DNA of 64,000 nt from Nageia nagi (lineage: Eukaryota; Pinophyta). Positions 1-11,640 of the stretch are shown here, piece by piece (position 1 is the stretch's first letter; the number at the start of each line of letters is the position of its first letter). The stretch covers positions 12,276,001 through 12,340,000 of the forward strand of contig JBITNC010000001.1 in NCBI GenBank assembly GCA_050084985.1. Reading direction: 5' to 3'. The notes under the pieces were generated by a model, which was given only the letters and a program-made list of their open reading frames with translations, searched no databases and was not told the origin of the DNA. Made by a program: the position numbers and the translations under genes.

Positions 1-269
1 AGATGACCAAAGACTTAGCCTTTAAGACATCTTCTAAATCAAATAGTCTTCTAAAAGAGAGCAATTCTTTTAGTATTACATTATTTCTCAGTTGAATGAT
101 GTTTGATTCTTAAAAATAATTAGACATATCCTAAGTACCAAAAGTGTGAGCCACTAATTCATCTATAAGAAAATTGATGATATGCTCATCAGATTCAAAT
201 ACCTACCAAAAGTTTGCAACAACAAGAATTGAAGGCTTACACTACACTTTAACTCCAAGAGTTCCTCTT

Positions 270-665
270 CTATGATGTGCAAGATTATAATGTACTCCTT
301 TTTTAGTAAGTGCATTAGCTATTTGGTTGTGCTTCCTAAGAATAGATGCAAAATTGATAGCCAAAAATGATTCCAATAAGTCCCACACTTTGTTCCTATA
401 GTTCTTCAAATAATGGTGCTTAACACTAATTTAATTTCTAACTTGCATGATGACCAATTTAGAATCACCATGGAAAATTAAGCATCTAATACCTAAATTG
501 ATTACTTTAGATAACCCCAAACAAAGAGCTTCATATTCAATAATGTTGTTAGTATAGATCCATGTGAATCAAAAAGAGAATCTTTTGGTGATCCCTTTGA
601 GAGATTTGAGGATGACCGCAACTCCACATCCATGTCTACATCAAGAACAATAGAAATACATCATC
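270..665 (-). pseudogene. Extra RNase H (aRNH-like) domain of element A
   Basis: Immediately downstream of the protease on the minus strand, the translation reads CRHGCGVAVILKSLKG, then TNNIIEYEALCLGLSKV, then GIRCLIFHGDSKLVIMQV. This is the plant/archaeal-type RNase HI pattern: a Glu in the EYEAL motif and an Asp in the GDS motif, with the first Asp region upstream decayed. Element B has the same domain in the same position (9540-9930). Such extra RNase H domains are established in Tat-group retrotransposons. The placement between protease and RT is what the sequence shows in both copies. Confidence 0.65.
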
Positions 666-899
666 CATACCTCTTATTCTTTATCAATAGTAACTAAAAC
701 TAACTGAAATTTTTCATATAGATAATAATTACCCATGCTAGTATCTATGATTTGATAATTTAGATCATTGCCTGATAGAAATTCAATTATCAGTAATGAT
801 TCCCTTAGTGTATCATTTTCAAATATTTTCACTGATTATGGATAATTTATGAAATTTACTTCATTGATCCTCTTGAGATGGATAGTTTTAGTGCCTTCA

Positions 900-1262
900 T
901 TTAGAATCTTTACCTATTTATTTTAGAAAGAAGTAGAAGATGACTATAGTTTAAGGCTAGATACCCTCCCAATTTAGCAATAAATTCACTAGAAAGACAA
1001 ATTCTGAATAGAGGTGTAAGATCAACTATAATAATGTCTTGTATAACACTAATATCAAGGAAGGCATTCAAAGTTATTTGAACATCTTTAACACTACCAA
1101 AAACATCTACTAAGGAAGAATCCAACTATATGACACTGTTAATGCATCTTGTAATGTACAATTTCATTTCATCTACAATAGCTTTTGAATAATAGTTATG
1201 GAAGATCTAGTATCAATCATATAATTATTTACTACCTAGCCTTTTAATCTTAAGGATAAATA
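900..1262 (-). pseudogene. Aspartic protease of element A
   Basis: The retrotransposon aspartic protease cleaves the Gag-Pol polyprotein. The minus strand reads NYMIDTRSSIT at about 1240-1210, where the family has an Asp-Thr/Ser-Gly catalytic triplet, so the Gly codon is now Arg. After a frame break, 910-1125 continues LDSSLVDVFGSVKDVQITLN and LFRICLSSEFIAKLGGYLA, which matches element B at 9092-9270. The same Gly-to-Arg change is present in B. The enzyme cannot be active as read. Confidence 0.65.
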
Positions 1263-1353
1263 GAAAGGTGGGGGTCTTGTTACACCTACTGGATCTAGAT
1301 GGACAACTTCAAACATAGCATAGATAAGATTTTGTTTATTTTTCCTTTTTTTA

Positions 1354-1665
1354 CTATTTCTTAATTTTAAAGTTTCTTGCAAAAGGTCTAATTGACCTAG
1401 TATTTTTTAATACATCAAACATTGTCATCCTAGGAGTGTTCTTCAATTCTTTCATAATATTATTTAGAGCATATGGGATAGACTTACTTGGTTCATTTTG
1501 ATGATATGCTTTGAAGTATTGAGTAGCATTTTCTTTATGATAATTAGTGATAAAAGGATATCTTAATGTGATGGGTCTTTCCTTATTCAAGACTTCTTTT
1601 TTTGTTATAGTGGGATTTGTTTCACCTGAGGCACTAGTACTTGAGCTTGATATAATAGCACCCAA
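1354..1665 (-). pseudogene. Gag-protease linker of element A
   Basis: This is an open stretch of 103 codons between gag and protease. It contains RYPFITNYHKENATQYFK and a basic end (RPFARNFKIKK). Element B has the same segment at about 8625-8880 (RYPFIINYHK), interrupted by stops, so this is conserved element coding sequence rather than a chance open frame. The N-terminal part is rich in Ser and Thr. I recognise no catalytic motif; it probably belongs to the gag-pol polyprotein just before the protease. Confidence 0.5.
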
Positions 1666-1799
1666 ATTAAATGAGACTTGATTTCATTGGTTATGAGGAT
1701 GAGCTAAGGGTGTCTTAGCTTTCTTGGGTTTTGGTTTGGGGTTGATTGGGAAATGGATACTACTAAGTGGCTTGAGGCTACTAGGAGAATGCTAAAGAA

Positions 1800-2935
1800 G
1801 TTTCTCTAGTTTGAACATAATTTCCTTATTCCCTATCAAATTTCAAAATACAAAATTTAACCATTATGAGGTTAGCAATAGGATTTGAAGTAGGTTGTAC
1901 CATCTAGTTACAATGTAACCCTAAATATTGATGTTGATATACTACACATGAATCTAGAAAATGAGGAGTTGAACATGGTGGACACCATTTCACAATGCTT
2001 GAAGCAACACCATTTGTAGAATTGGTCATAATAGTAGTCTTAATTGCTTTAGGAGGATTAGAATATTATATTTGATTGACTTTAGGCTAGAATCTTGGTT
2101 GATACTGATTATCATACCTTCTATAGTTAAAACCATGATTCTACCTTTCTTGCAGAGTGAGCTTGTTGGATAGATTTCTGATAGTTATCTCCAACTACCT
2201 TATCCTTTCCTCTTCTTGAGATTTAGGTTTAGCACAAGTACTTGTAGATACAAGAGTAGGTAATGTTGGTAGCTAATTTTGAATAATAGGTTTAGGAGGA
2301 GGTGGTAGGGTAAAAACTCTAGGATGACCTATTTATGGAGTTTGCTTAGGAGGTAAACTAAGAAATATAGGCATGATTATTTTGGGCTATATTTTACCAC
2401 AGGAAACCATAGTATGTTTTGTAATATTAGCTATTTGATAAACATCAAAGAATGTATCTCTTGACATATAAATAAGCATGTTGAGGTTATGAAGGAAAGC
2501 TTTTCAGTAATATATCAGAGCTTGAGCATTAGTTGGTCTTATCCTTGCTAGTATGGATTTCCATTTTCTCTCAAATCTAATATTAAAATTATCAATACAT
2601 TCATGTGGATGCCTTTTGATACATGTTGTGATGGTAGGGAACATGCTATCATCACCATTTATAGAAAACCTTTTAATCAAGGCCTAACATAACTCTTCCC
2701 ATGAATTTATAGATTGAGAAGTGATATTCCTAAACCATTCAACTACTTTGCCTTCAAAAGAATGTGATAATAATGTTATCATCACAATTTCATTAGTAAT
2801 ATCAAAGCTTGAAGCCAACAATGATACATCTTGGTAGTGCTCATATGGCATCTTTTCAAAACCATCATACTTAGGCAAAACTTTAAAGGCTACTTGAGGT
2901 ATAGATGGTGAATTAGTAGCTATAACCAAAGGATG
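1800..2935 (-). pseudogene. Gag of element A (decayed)
   Basis: Gag is the structural protein that would form the cytoplasmic particle packaging the RNA. An open stretch at 2929-2684 encodes a gag segment containing PKYDGFEKMPYEHYQD and EGKVVEWFRNITSQS. The same frame continues leftwards with scattered stops through IRFERKWKSILARIRPTNAQ, a proline-rich stretch and LDSCVVYQHQYLGLH. Element B encodes nearly the same peptides at 7170-8620. No convincing CCHC zinc knuckle was found. The reading is confident as a gag homologue because two copies agree; it is not functional. Confidence 0.7.
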
Positions 2936-3361
2936 ATTGTTATTCTAGGTAGGAAAGTTTACTGGCTGAGCCATACTTAAAGGATGTATAAGAGGTGAAA
3001 TATTTTCATGGAATGAGTCAAATACAATAGACAAAGGGGTAGCCCTTAAAGGGATGAAAGGTGACACAACTTGAGATATTTTTTATCTAGTCCTCTTGTA
3101 GGGAAGTGATAGCCCTTGAAATCTAGGCTATTTTAGAGAATTTTTGGCACTACTTCTAGTTAGCCTACATTCTGGAGGTGCCAAGGTTCAAAAGAGGTCA
3201 CTAGTTGATAGCAAAATCACCAATAAGATCATAAAAACATTATAATCTTGAAGGATCAAATTGATAACCCACTAAATGAAGTTATCAAGCTTAATAATAC
3301 CCACTAAATATATAAATTAGCTTGAGTCCCATCGAGCATGCCAAAAATAGAATTGGTCTAC

Positions 3362-5503
3362 TATTGATCAATATAGTGTAACCTCAAGGGTTTGGTCTGG
3401 TCATGTTCTCCACTTATCATAATAATAGGTTCCTTAAAAGAGAAAAAGGTGGTGGAAATGCACTTATGTAAGTCTTCTACTCAATCTTTGGGTTATAAGT
3501 TGACTCCTATCTATGTTTAAGGTCAAAAGTAATAGGAAAGAGATAAAAAGGTAAAGTGTAATAGGAAAAAGATAAATAAATGAATAACTAAAATGAGAAA
3601 TTTACAAACCAGGCATTATAACATAGGTGAAAATCCATAGCCAATATTAAGAATTGTAAACTACCTCACCCTTAGGGTCTTGTAATCATAATACATAGCC
3701 ATAATTTGAAGAAAATATTTCATACATAACATTCACAAAAGTAATAACAACCATTTTGTTGCAAGATGGCAAAACATTATCTATTTGTATTATCATATAT
3801 GAATTGCTCTTACATATTAAGGCAAATTTGTTAGAATGTTAGACCATTCTAATTTTTAAAACTAGCTATTTATACAACTTTCTCCCTTTTTGGGTGGTTG
3901 GATCTCATTAATATATATTATTACTAGAATTGAATGAAACAACTACAATAGTGTTATTTATAAATGTTACAACTATGCTAGATTGTACAATATACAAGTT
4001 TAACTTAATGTTAACTATCCAAAATTTCTAGATCTTCTAAGGATTTATAACTTTTGATCAACCATATCCATAGACCTACAATCTTTCTAACGTGTCATTG
4101 ATTGCTCCTTCTAGAACCCTGTAGCTGATTGGATTTAACACTATTGCTAATTGAAAGTGGTACTGTGGTAGATTGAGCATTTGTTTGATTGCACATTGAT
4201 TGGTATGATTTGATTATTTGCTTTATAATCCTCCATCTACTTCTCTACAATCTTCATGATGTATACTATGGATGTCAGTAATCAAAGTAATGATGGTTAG
4301 CAAATATTATGTTTGCTTAGATCGAGAGGAACTACCATTGATATGTGGTAATGAGTTGGTGTTGACACATTAATAGGGCATCGAGGGTCAAACACTTAAG
4401 ATGAAATGGAACTGAGTGTTCTTACTCATACATTACTCTTCTACTCACTCGATAAGCTCTATGTTCTTCTTTCAAGCTTTATTGATGATCTAGTTTCCTT
4501 TGAAACCTGTTGATTTTCATTGAAAATGTGACATCATCCTTCAAAATCCTCAAGCTCTATTGATGATTTAGTTTTCTTTAGAACCCACTAATTTTCATAA
4601 AAATATGATATCATCTTTCAAAATCTTCAGGCTCTATTAATGATCTTCAAGGATCTATAGCACCTGCTTCCTATTTCGGGACCTGCTTATTTTGATTGAA
4701 AGTTGTGATGTATGCTTTGAAATCCCTGGTTACTATTTACATTTTTTGAAAGTTGAACTTTATATATATATAAGTATTGGACTTTCATTTCAATGATTCC
4801 TAGAGACTTTAAAGTGACAAATATGATTTTGAGCAATTTTGATACATGAATTCTTGGGTGTACTTGGATAATATGACATGATTTTTAGGTACTCTAGACT
4901 TTTGGTCATTAAAGAGTAAAAGAATATAAATTTAACATAAGTGTTTTTTATTGAATCTTTGGGTGACCTTATTTACATATTTCTTAGGTATTGAAGAAAG
5001 ACAAAACTCCTTGATGACTTTATTTACAAAATGACTCCCGACACTCTAGGGAATAGGAATGTGAAAAGGGGGAAAGGTCTAAATAACACAAGATATGAAA
5101 ACTCTAAAAGAATGGTGATTTCCTAAGTACTCTTATATACATAGATTCCAGGTATTAAGGTAAATGAAATAATAAAGAATAAAGAATAGTAAGATTACCC
5201 AGATTTTGAGTATTATTTTAGAAGAATACACATAACTCCTAGGTACTCTAAGAAAATAACATAACTCTTGGGTATTCTTATTTACATAACTCTTGACACT
5301 CTAAGAGAAAGAAATGAGAAGAGAACAAATTGATAATAATGAAAGAATACAAGAATTTACAACTCATAGAGACTCTAAGAGAATAACATCACTCCTTGGG
5401 ACTCTTATTTACATAACTCCTGAGCATTAAATAATAAAATAATAGAGAATAAAGAATAATTTTGAATTATCTTGATTCAAAGTGTAATTCTAAAAGAATA
5501 TAG
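3362..5503 (-). repeat. 5' LTR of element A
   Basis: On the minus strand this block ends with ggttacactatattgatcaa, matching the LTR ends of B at 6853 and 19804. Other stretches align in reverse complement with the B LTRs: the tgtttgaccctcgatgccc block near 4390 and the ctcattaccacat block near 4350. It carries about three units of a roughly 78-bp repeat (about 4474-4690) and spaced copies of a gagttatgtaaataa motif (about 5020-5420). These parallel the two arrays in the B 3' LTR. The outer end is placed by similarity to the start of the B 3' LTR and is uncertain by about 10 bp. Confidence 0.75.
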
Positions 5504-6853
5504 TATTGGCAAGTGATGATTCTAGAAGATCCCAAATAGAGCCTATCAATTTTGAATGATGATGGTGAATGATGATTCAAGAAGATCCCCAATAGAGCCC
5601 ATTGATTTTGAGTGATGATGTCAAAAATTTTGGCTAAAATTAATGGGGCTCAGAATAAGTAATGGTGGGTGATGATTCAAGAAGATTCCAAATAGAGCCC
5701 ATTAATTTTGAGTGATGATGTTAGAACTTATGGCTAAAATCAATGAGTACTAACAAGAGCCATATCATCAACAGAACCCAAAGAAAAGAAATAAGACCTG
5801 CCACACTAAGGTAAGAGTACTGGATTAGAAGTAACACTCATGTCCACTTGATTTTTAGTGTTTGACCATTAAGGCCCTGTTAATGTGTTGACTTCAACTC
5901 AATTCACATAACATTGGTAGTTTCTTCTCAAAATAGTTTAATATACTATTCACAACCCTCCATCACTCTATTCATTTAGAACTACAATATGGATCATCGA
6001 TGGTTGCAGATAAGTAGATAGCTATCGATAGGACATAGTGCTAGATTGTATCTATTATACTGTAGATGAGTGCTTCAATAAACTATAGTATCATATTCCA
6101 TCAACTACATAACCAAATAAGGAGTAGTCAATGACATGTTAGGAGGATTGCAACTCAATGAATATGATTGTTCAAAAAAATTAAATTCTTAAATAGTCAT
6201 ACTATTAGTACTTATTCACTATGTAATCTAACACAATTGTAAAATTTATTGTAAATAGTTTTTTTTGTTTATTTAAATCAAGTTGAGTAATTATTCATAT
6301 TAATTATAGACAATAACCTAGTAGGGCATGTAAATGTATAAATGGTAAATTGCTAGAAATCAAAGAGGTCAAACATTCTAGCAAATTTGCCCAGGTCTAT
6401 AAGATACTTTCATATATGATAATGCAAATAGATAATGCTTTGCCCTTTTGCAACAAGTTGCTATTTATTATTTTTGTATATGTTGTGTATGAGATGATGT
6501 CTTAAGTTGTGATTATGTATTATGATTGCAAGACTCTAAGGGTAAGATAGCTTGCTATTCTTAATCTTGGCTATGGATTGTTTCCTATGTTGCAATGTCC
6601 AAGCTGTGAAGTTCTTGATTTAGTTTTAGTTCAATTTGTTAATCTCTTTCCTATAACTCTATACATTTTATCTCTTTTTTGTTACTTTTAACCTTCATAA
6701 TAGATAAGAATTGGCCTATAACTTGGAGATTGAGTAGAAAACTAAGAAAAGTGCATTCCCACCACCTTTTGATCTTTCAAGCAACCTACTATTGTAGGCA
6801 ATGGAGAAATCAACTAGACCAAATCTTTTGAGGTTACATTATATTAATCAACA
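5501..6853 (+). repeat. 5' LTR of element B (5' truncated)
   Basis: This block matches 18500-19804 almost throughout, including the segment around gagatgatgtcttaagttgt (6490 and 19440). It begins inside the roughly 100-bp tandem repeat of the LTR, holding only about 2.5 units against six or more in the 3' LTR, and directly abuts the outer end of the LTR of element A. The upstream kilobase of the LTR, including the 22-bp array, is missing. Confidence 0.8.
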
Positions 6854-7169
6854 CTAGAAACTTCCATTTTTAGCATGCCTAGTGAGACACAAACTAAAAT
6901 TTCGTATTTTATGGGTGTAAATAGGCTAGATAGCCATGTATAGTGGGCTATCAATTTGATTCTTCAAACATTATAAGGTTGTTTTAACCTTATTGGTGAC
7001 TCTACTATTAATCAATCAATATTTTGAACCCTGACATCTCTAGAATGTAGACATATTAGAAGTAGTGCTAGAAATTCCTTTAGATAGCCTAGGTTTCAAG
7101 AGCTATTAGTTTCTCATAAGAGGACTAAGCAAAAGATTTCACAAGTTGTATCCTTTGTAGTTCCTTTAA

Positions 7170-8620
7170 GAGTCATCCCACTATTAGTTATATTCGATTC
7201 AACCCTAGAAAATCCTTCACATGCTACCAATACTCTAAGCATGGCTTAGTCATCAAATTTTCCTACTTGAAATAATGATCACCCTTTGGTCATTATTGCT
7301 AACTCCCCTACTATACCTCAAGTAGCATTCAAAGTTTTGCCTAAGTATGATGGGTTTGGTAAAATATTGTATGAACATTATCAAGATGTATCTTTGTTGG
7401 CTTCAAGCTTTGATATCACTAATGAAACTATGATGACTAGGTTATTATAGCACTTTTTTTAAGGTAAAGAAACTGAATGGTTCAGAACTCTAACACTTCA
7501 ATTTATAAATTCAAGGGGAGATTTATGTCAAGCTTCAATTAAAAGATTTTTTATCAATTGTTATGATAGTACATTCCTTATCCTTATAACATGTATCAAA
7601 AGAAATCCCTAAGAGTCCATTAATGATTTCAATATTAGATTTGAGAGAACATGTAAGTCTATGCTAGTAAGGATTAGACCAACAAGTGCACAAGCTCTAA
7701 TGTATTATAGGAAGGCCTTACTCTTAGACCTAAATATGCTCATTATTATGTTAAGAAATACCTTCCTAGATGTTTACCAGATAATAAAAAATTTTAAGCA
7801 TACCTTGGTATCCTATGGAAAGATGTAGCCTATAACTATTATGCCATTATTTCTTGATTTACCTCCTAAGCAAGTCCCTCAAATTACTCATTCTAGAGTT
7901 TTAGCCTTACCATCTCCTCCCAAGCCTATTATTTAGACTCAAATACCAACATTACCTACTCTTATATTCACTAGTGCTAATACTGATTCCAAATCTCAAG
8001 AAGAAGAAAAGATAAGATAATTATAGATAACTATTAGGAACCTTACCATGAAGCTCACTCTATAAGAAAGGTAGAATCATGATTTTAATTACAAAAGATA
8101 TAACAATTAGTATCAACCTATTCCAACCCAAAATTAATTAGCTAAAATAATCAAGTTCCCTAAAAATAATTGAAAATGTTGTTATGATGAGTTTTACAAA
8201 AAGTGTTGCTTCGAGCATTATAGAATGGTGTACCCCATGTTTATCTCCTCATTTTTAGACTCATGTGTGATTTATCAACATCAATACTTGGGATTACATT
8301 TATACCAAATTGTGAAACTTGCATCCAATCTTACTGTTGATCTCACCATGGTAAATTTTTAGCTTCTAGGATATGCTAGAGAACAAGTAAACTATTTTCA
8401 AACTAGAGCTTCTTCTTTAATGGTTCCATAAAAACCCCTAGTTACTCAATAAAATAAACCATATATTCTAGTACTACCTAAACATAATAAAGCTAAATCT
8501 CTCTTAGCCCAACCTTATAATCAATAAGATCAATTCTTGACACATCCAAGAAATGTTTCTCAAAATTTGGGTACTAATGTTCCTTGTTAAATAAATTTTG
8601 CTGCAATCAAACAAGAAGTG
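7170..8620 (+). pseudogene. Gag of element B (decayed)
   Basis: The plus strand encodes PTIPQVAFKVLPKYDGFGK and YEHYQDVSLLASSFDITNET from about 7290, then ETEWFRTLTLQFINS and FNIRFERTCKSMLVRIRP, then a proline-rich stretch (PPKQVPQITHSRVLALPSPP) and LDSCVIYQHQYLGLHLY. The order and wording match gag of A at 2935-1800. Stops are mostly TAA and TAG. No intact start is evident, and the upstream leader from 6854 is not clearly coding. Confidence 0.7.
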
Positions 8621-8624
8621 TAGG

Positions 8625-9440
8625 AGAAGGAGATACCTAATACTTTAAGGTATCCTTTTATTATAAATTATCATAAATAAAAGGCCACTCAATAATTCAA
8701 AACAAATCAACAAGCACTATTATGTAAGTTTTTCCCATATGCTCCATATAATATTGTGGAAGAACTAAAAAAAATGCCTTCTAAGATTACTAAGTTTGAT
8801 GCATTGAAGATACCAAGTCAATTAGATATTTTGTAAGAGGCCTTGAAATTAAGAAATAGTAAAAAAAGGGTAAATAAAGAAAATGTTATCTTTGTAATAT
8901 CTGATGATGTCCCTCTAGCTCTCATAGTTATAAGAATACCCCCACCATTCTATCTATCCCTAAGATTAGAAGGTTGGGTAGTAAATAACTATATGATAGA
9001 TACTAGAGCTATAATAACTGTGATTCCTAAAGTTATTGCAAATCGAATGAATTTATATATTATAATATGTATTGATGGTATTAGATAATTAAATTCTTCA
9101 TCTATAAATGTCATTGGTAGTGTTAAAGGGGTCTCGACAACTTTAAATGCATTCCTTGACATTTGTGCTATTCAAGATGTAAGTATGGTTGATCTTCCAC
9201 CTCTATTTGGAATATGTCTATCTAGAGAATTCACTACTAAATTGGAAGGGTACTTAGTTTTAGACTATAGTAATCTTTTAATTCCCTTCCAAGATAAACA
9301 CGTAAAAATTCTAAATGAGGGCACCAAAAGTGTTCATTTGAAGAAGATCACAAATAAAACTATTTAAATGGCCCTCAACCTGTGGAAGTATTTGAAAGGG
9401 ATCTACTTAGAGAATCAGTCCTAAAAACTAAATTTCTTTT
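8625..9440 (+). pseudogene. Linker and aspartic protease of element B
   Basis: After a linker matching 1354-1665 of A, the stretch 8843-9088 reads GWVVNNYMIDTRAIITVIPK. The catalytic Asp and Thr are kept, but the following Gly is Arg. The frame then breaks once and resumes at 9092 with SSSINVIGSVKGVSTTLNAF and LFGICLSREFTTKLEGYLVL. The order and spacing match a retroviral-type protease of about 110 residues. It is inactive as read. Confidence 0.7.
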
Positions 9441-9539
9441 AGTAAATGATTTAAATTATTAGTTCATAGATGTTGGCATGGGTAATTATTATTTATATGA
9501 AGACTTGTAGTCAATCTTGGTCACAACTAGAAAAGAACA

Positions 9540-9935
9540 TGAGATATGGAAAATGTACTTTGATGGATTCAAATGTAAGCATGGATGTGGAGCTGAAGTT
9601 GTATTCAAATCTATGGAAGGACATATCAAAATATTATTCTTTAGATTCACATGAATTTGTACAAATAATGCTATTGAATATGAAGCCCTTTATTTAAGGT
9701 TATCTAAAGCGACTAGTATAGGCATTAGATGCTTAATTGTCCATAGTGATTCAGAATTGGTCATAAAATAAATCAAAAACTAGATTAATGTAAAATATCA
9801 CTATATAAAGACCTATAAGAATAGATTTTAGAGTTTATTAGAGTCATTATTTGCTATTAATTTTATATCTATTCCTATAAGGTATAACCAAATAGCTAAT
9901 GCACTTGCTAGAAAAGGGGCATGTTATAATCTTGC
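9540..9935 (+). pseudogene. Extra RNase H (aRNH-like) domain of element B, between protease and RT
   Basis: The translation reads IWKMYFDGFKCKHGCGAEVV (first catalytic Asp), NNAIEYEALYLRLSKATSIG (Glu), IRCLIVHSDSELVI (Asp) and, after stops, YNQIANALARKGA, where the fourth acidic residue, usually Asp in a DALA motif, is Asn. This is an RNase HI fold of the plant/archaeal type, distinct from the gypsy RNase H at 11150-11640. RNase H degrades RNA in RNA:DNA hybrids during reverse transcription. Three stops interrupt it. The identification is strong from motif order; the unusual point is its position before RT. Confidence 0.8.
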
Positions 9936-10289
9936 TCATTATAAAAGAGGAGCTCCTAGAGTCAAAATTTAATGTAGGCCTTTAGTACTTAATGCTACAA
10001 ATTTTTCATAGGTATTTAATTTTGATGAACATATTATAAACTCCCTCTTGGATTAAGAAGTAGCTCACACTTTTGGTATTCAAAAATTACTTAACTATTT
10101 CCAAGAATCAGATGTTATCCAATTCAAAACTAATGTTATACCAGAAGGATTACTCTTTTTTGAGAGACTGTTTGATTCAAAAGATATTCAAAACGCTAAA
10201 GCATTGGCCATCTAGAAAGAGAGCTATGTTGAGCTTGAAATAGAACTTGAAAAGTATATAAAGGTAGGCTCAAAGTGCTTTAATGAAGA

Positions 10290-10910
10290 AAAAGGTGTTA
10301 TGTATCAACTTTATCATGAGTTTTTGAAAGTAATTTCTTGGACTTATGATGATCTCAAGATATATGATAAAAGTATCATCGCACTAAGGATTTAACCAAA
10401 TTTGGGTGAAATATATTTATCCTATCAAGTATTCTTATTAGGTTACAAATCTAGTTCTTGTTAGAAACAAAAGTAGAGAAATTGAACTCTGTGTTGATTT
10501 CAAAAATTTGAATCAAATGTATCTCAAAGATAATTATCCTCTCCCACTTATGGAACAGATCCTGCATATAGTAGCTAGAGCTTGCTATTTTTCAATTATT
10601 GATGGATACTAAGGATTTAACCAAATTTGGGTGAAAGATGAAGATTAATGCAAAACTACATTTATAACCAAAGGTATTTCTAATGTGGGAGCTACTTTTT
10701 AAAGAGCCATAGATCATGAAATTGGTGAACTAATAAATAAGATTATCTTAGTCTATCTAGATGACATTACTATATTCTCTAAAAGTAGAAAGGATCATCT
10801 GAAACATCTCAGACAAGTTTTTCAAAAATGTATGAAATTTGGCATTTCAATTAATTCAAAAAATCTATTTTTATGGTTAACCAAGGAAACTTAGTTGGTC
10901 ACATTATCTT
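10290..10910 (+). pseudogene. Reverse transcriptase of element B
   Basis: RT copies the element RNA into DNA. Visible blocks are IELCVDFKNLNQMYLKDNYP (10476), ARACYFSIIDGY, KTTFITKGISNVGATF and the active site LVYLDDITIFSKS, with YLDD at 10754-10765 intact. The last block here, HLRQVFQKCMKFGISINS, is followed by a frame break. Upstream of the first block, 10383-10411 is an identical copy of 10608-10636 (see the separate repeat). Stops include CAG-to-TAG and TGG-to-TAG type changes. Confidence 0.85.
10383..10636 (+). repeat. 29-bp identical duplicated patch within RT
   Basis: Positions 10383-10411 and 10608-10636 share 29 identical bases, beginning actaaggatttaacc and ending tttgggtgaaa. The second copy is in its expected place, encoding GFNQIWVK after the IIDGY block. 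The first copy sits 225 bp upstream, where the family should encode the start of the RT fold. Confidence 0.9.
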
Positions 10911-11149
10911 AGAGGAAGGATTAGTAATTGATCGAGATAGAGTGAAAGCTATTGAAACATTATCACTCCCTTCCTACAAGAAAGCCTAGCAATCATTCTT
11001 TGGTTAAATAATTTATTTTAGAAAATTCATTAATGATTTTTTAGAAATTGTATCTCCAATCACTTCAATGTTAAAGAAAGATGTTATATTCTCTTAATCA
11101 AGTGAAGAAAAACTAGCCTTTAAATAAATTAAAAAGGCTATAATAGAAT

Positions 11150-11640
11150 CTCCTATGCTAAAAAATATTGATATGTCAAAAACGTTTATCATGTATGCAT
11201 ATGAGTAGATAGAAGCATTGCTACAACTCTAACATAGAAAGATGATAACAAATAACATGTGATTACCTTTCATATCCAAACACTACATCAACACCAGATG
11301 CTTTAGTGCTTGAGAATCCTAAGATGTCAAAAGATTTCATTATGTATGCACATGGAATAGACGAGAGCATAGCTACAATTCTTGCATAGAAGAATGACAA
11401 TAATGAGGAACACTTAATTACCTTTCATAGCCAAACACTACATCAACACTAACAAAGGTACTCATTTATTGAAAAGCAAGTGTTTTCCATAATGAAAGGA
11501 CTTAAAAAATTTAAGCATTATGTCTCTCACAATAGAATCCTTATATTTACTATCCATGTAGATGTAAGAAATTACATTAAATAAGGAGACTTGGGTGAAG
11601 GAAAGGTTGGTTGGATTACTAAAATAATACAATGTGATAT
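11150..11640 (+). pseudogene. Native gypsy RNase H of element B with internal duplication
   Basis: After RT the translation reads KDFIMYAHGIDESIATILA, EEHLITFHSQTLHQH, RYSFIEKQVFSIMKGLKKFK and HYVSHNRILIFTIHVDVRNY, the usual RNase H segment of gypsy pol. The first part is present twice: 11172-11295 and 11324-11452 are degenerate direct copies offset by about 152-155 bp, both ending in ccaaacactacatcaacac. The first catalytic Asp region reads MYAHG, so it is already lost. Confidence 0.75.

Larger units (their letters stand above)
1..5503 (-). mobile_element. Retrotransposon A, Tat-like Ty3/gypsy, truncated by the window edge
   Basis: This element is read on the minus strand. Its 5' LTR lies at 3362-5503, followed downstream (leftwards) by a leader, gag, a linker, an aspartic protease and an RNase H domain; RT and everything beyond are outside the window. 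Gag and protease match element B at 6854-9440 closely in translation, so A and B are one family. Just inside the LTR both carry a motif like ttttggcatgc followed by gatgggac. I recall a similar leader motif from Tat-group elements; that is memory, not a search. Frames are broken by many TAG, TAA and TGA codons. The right end abuts the truncated 5' LTR of B. Confidence 0.8.

Noticed and set aside
3362-6853. Long inverted repeat that could be a foldback transposon
   Set aside because: Each arm is an LTR followed by its own gag-pol interior, so two head-to-head retroelements explain it.
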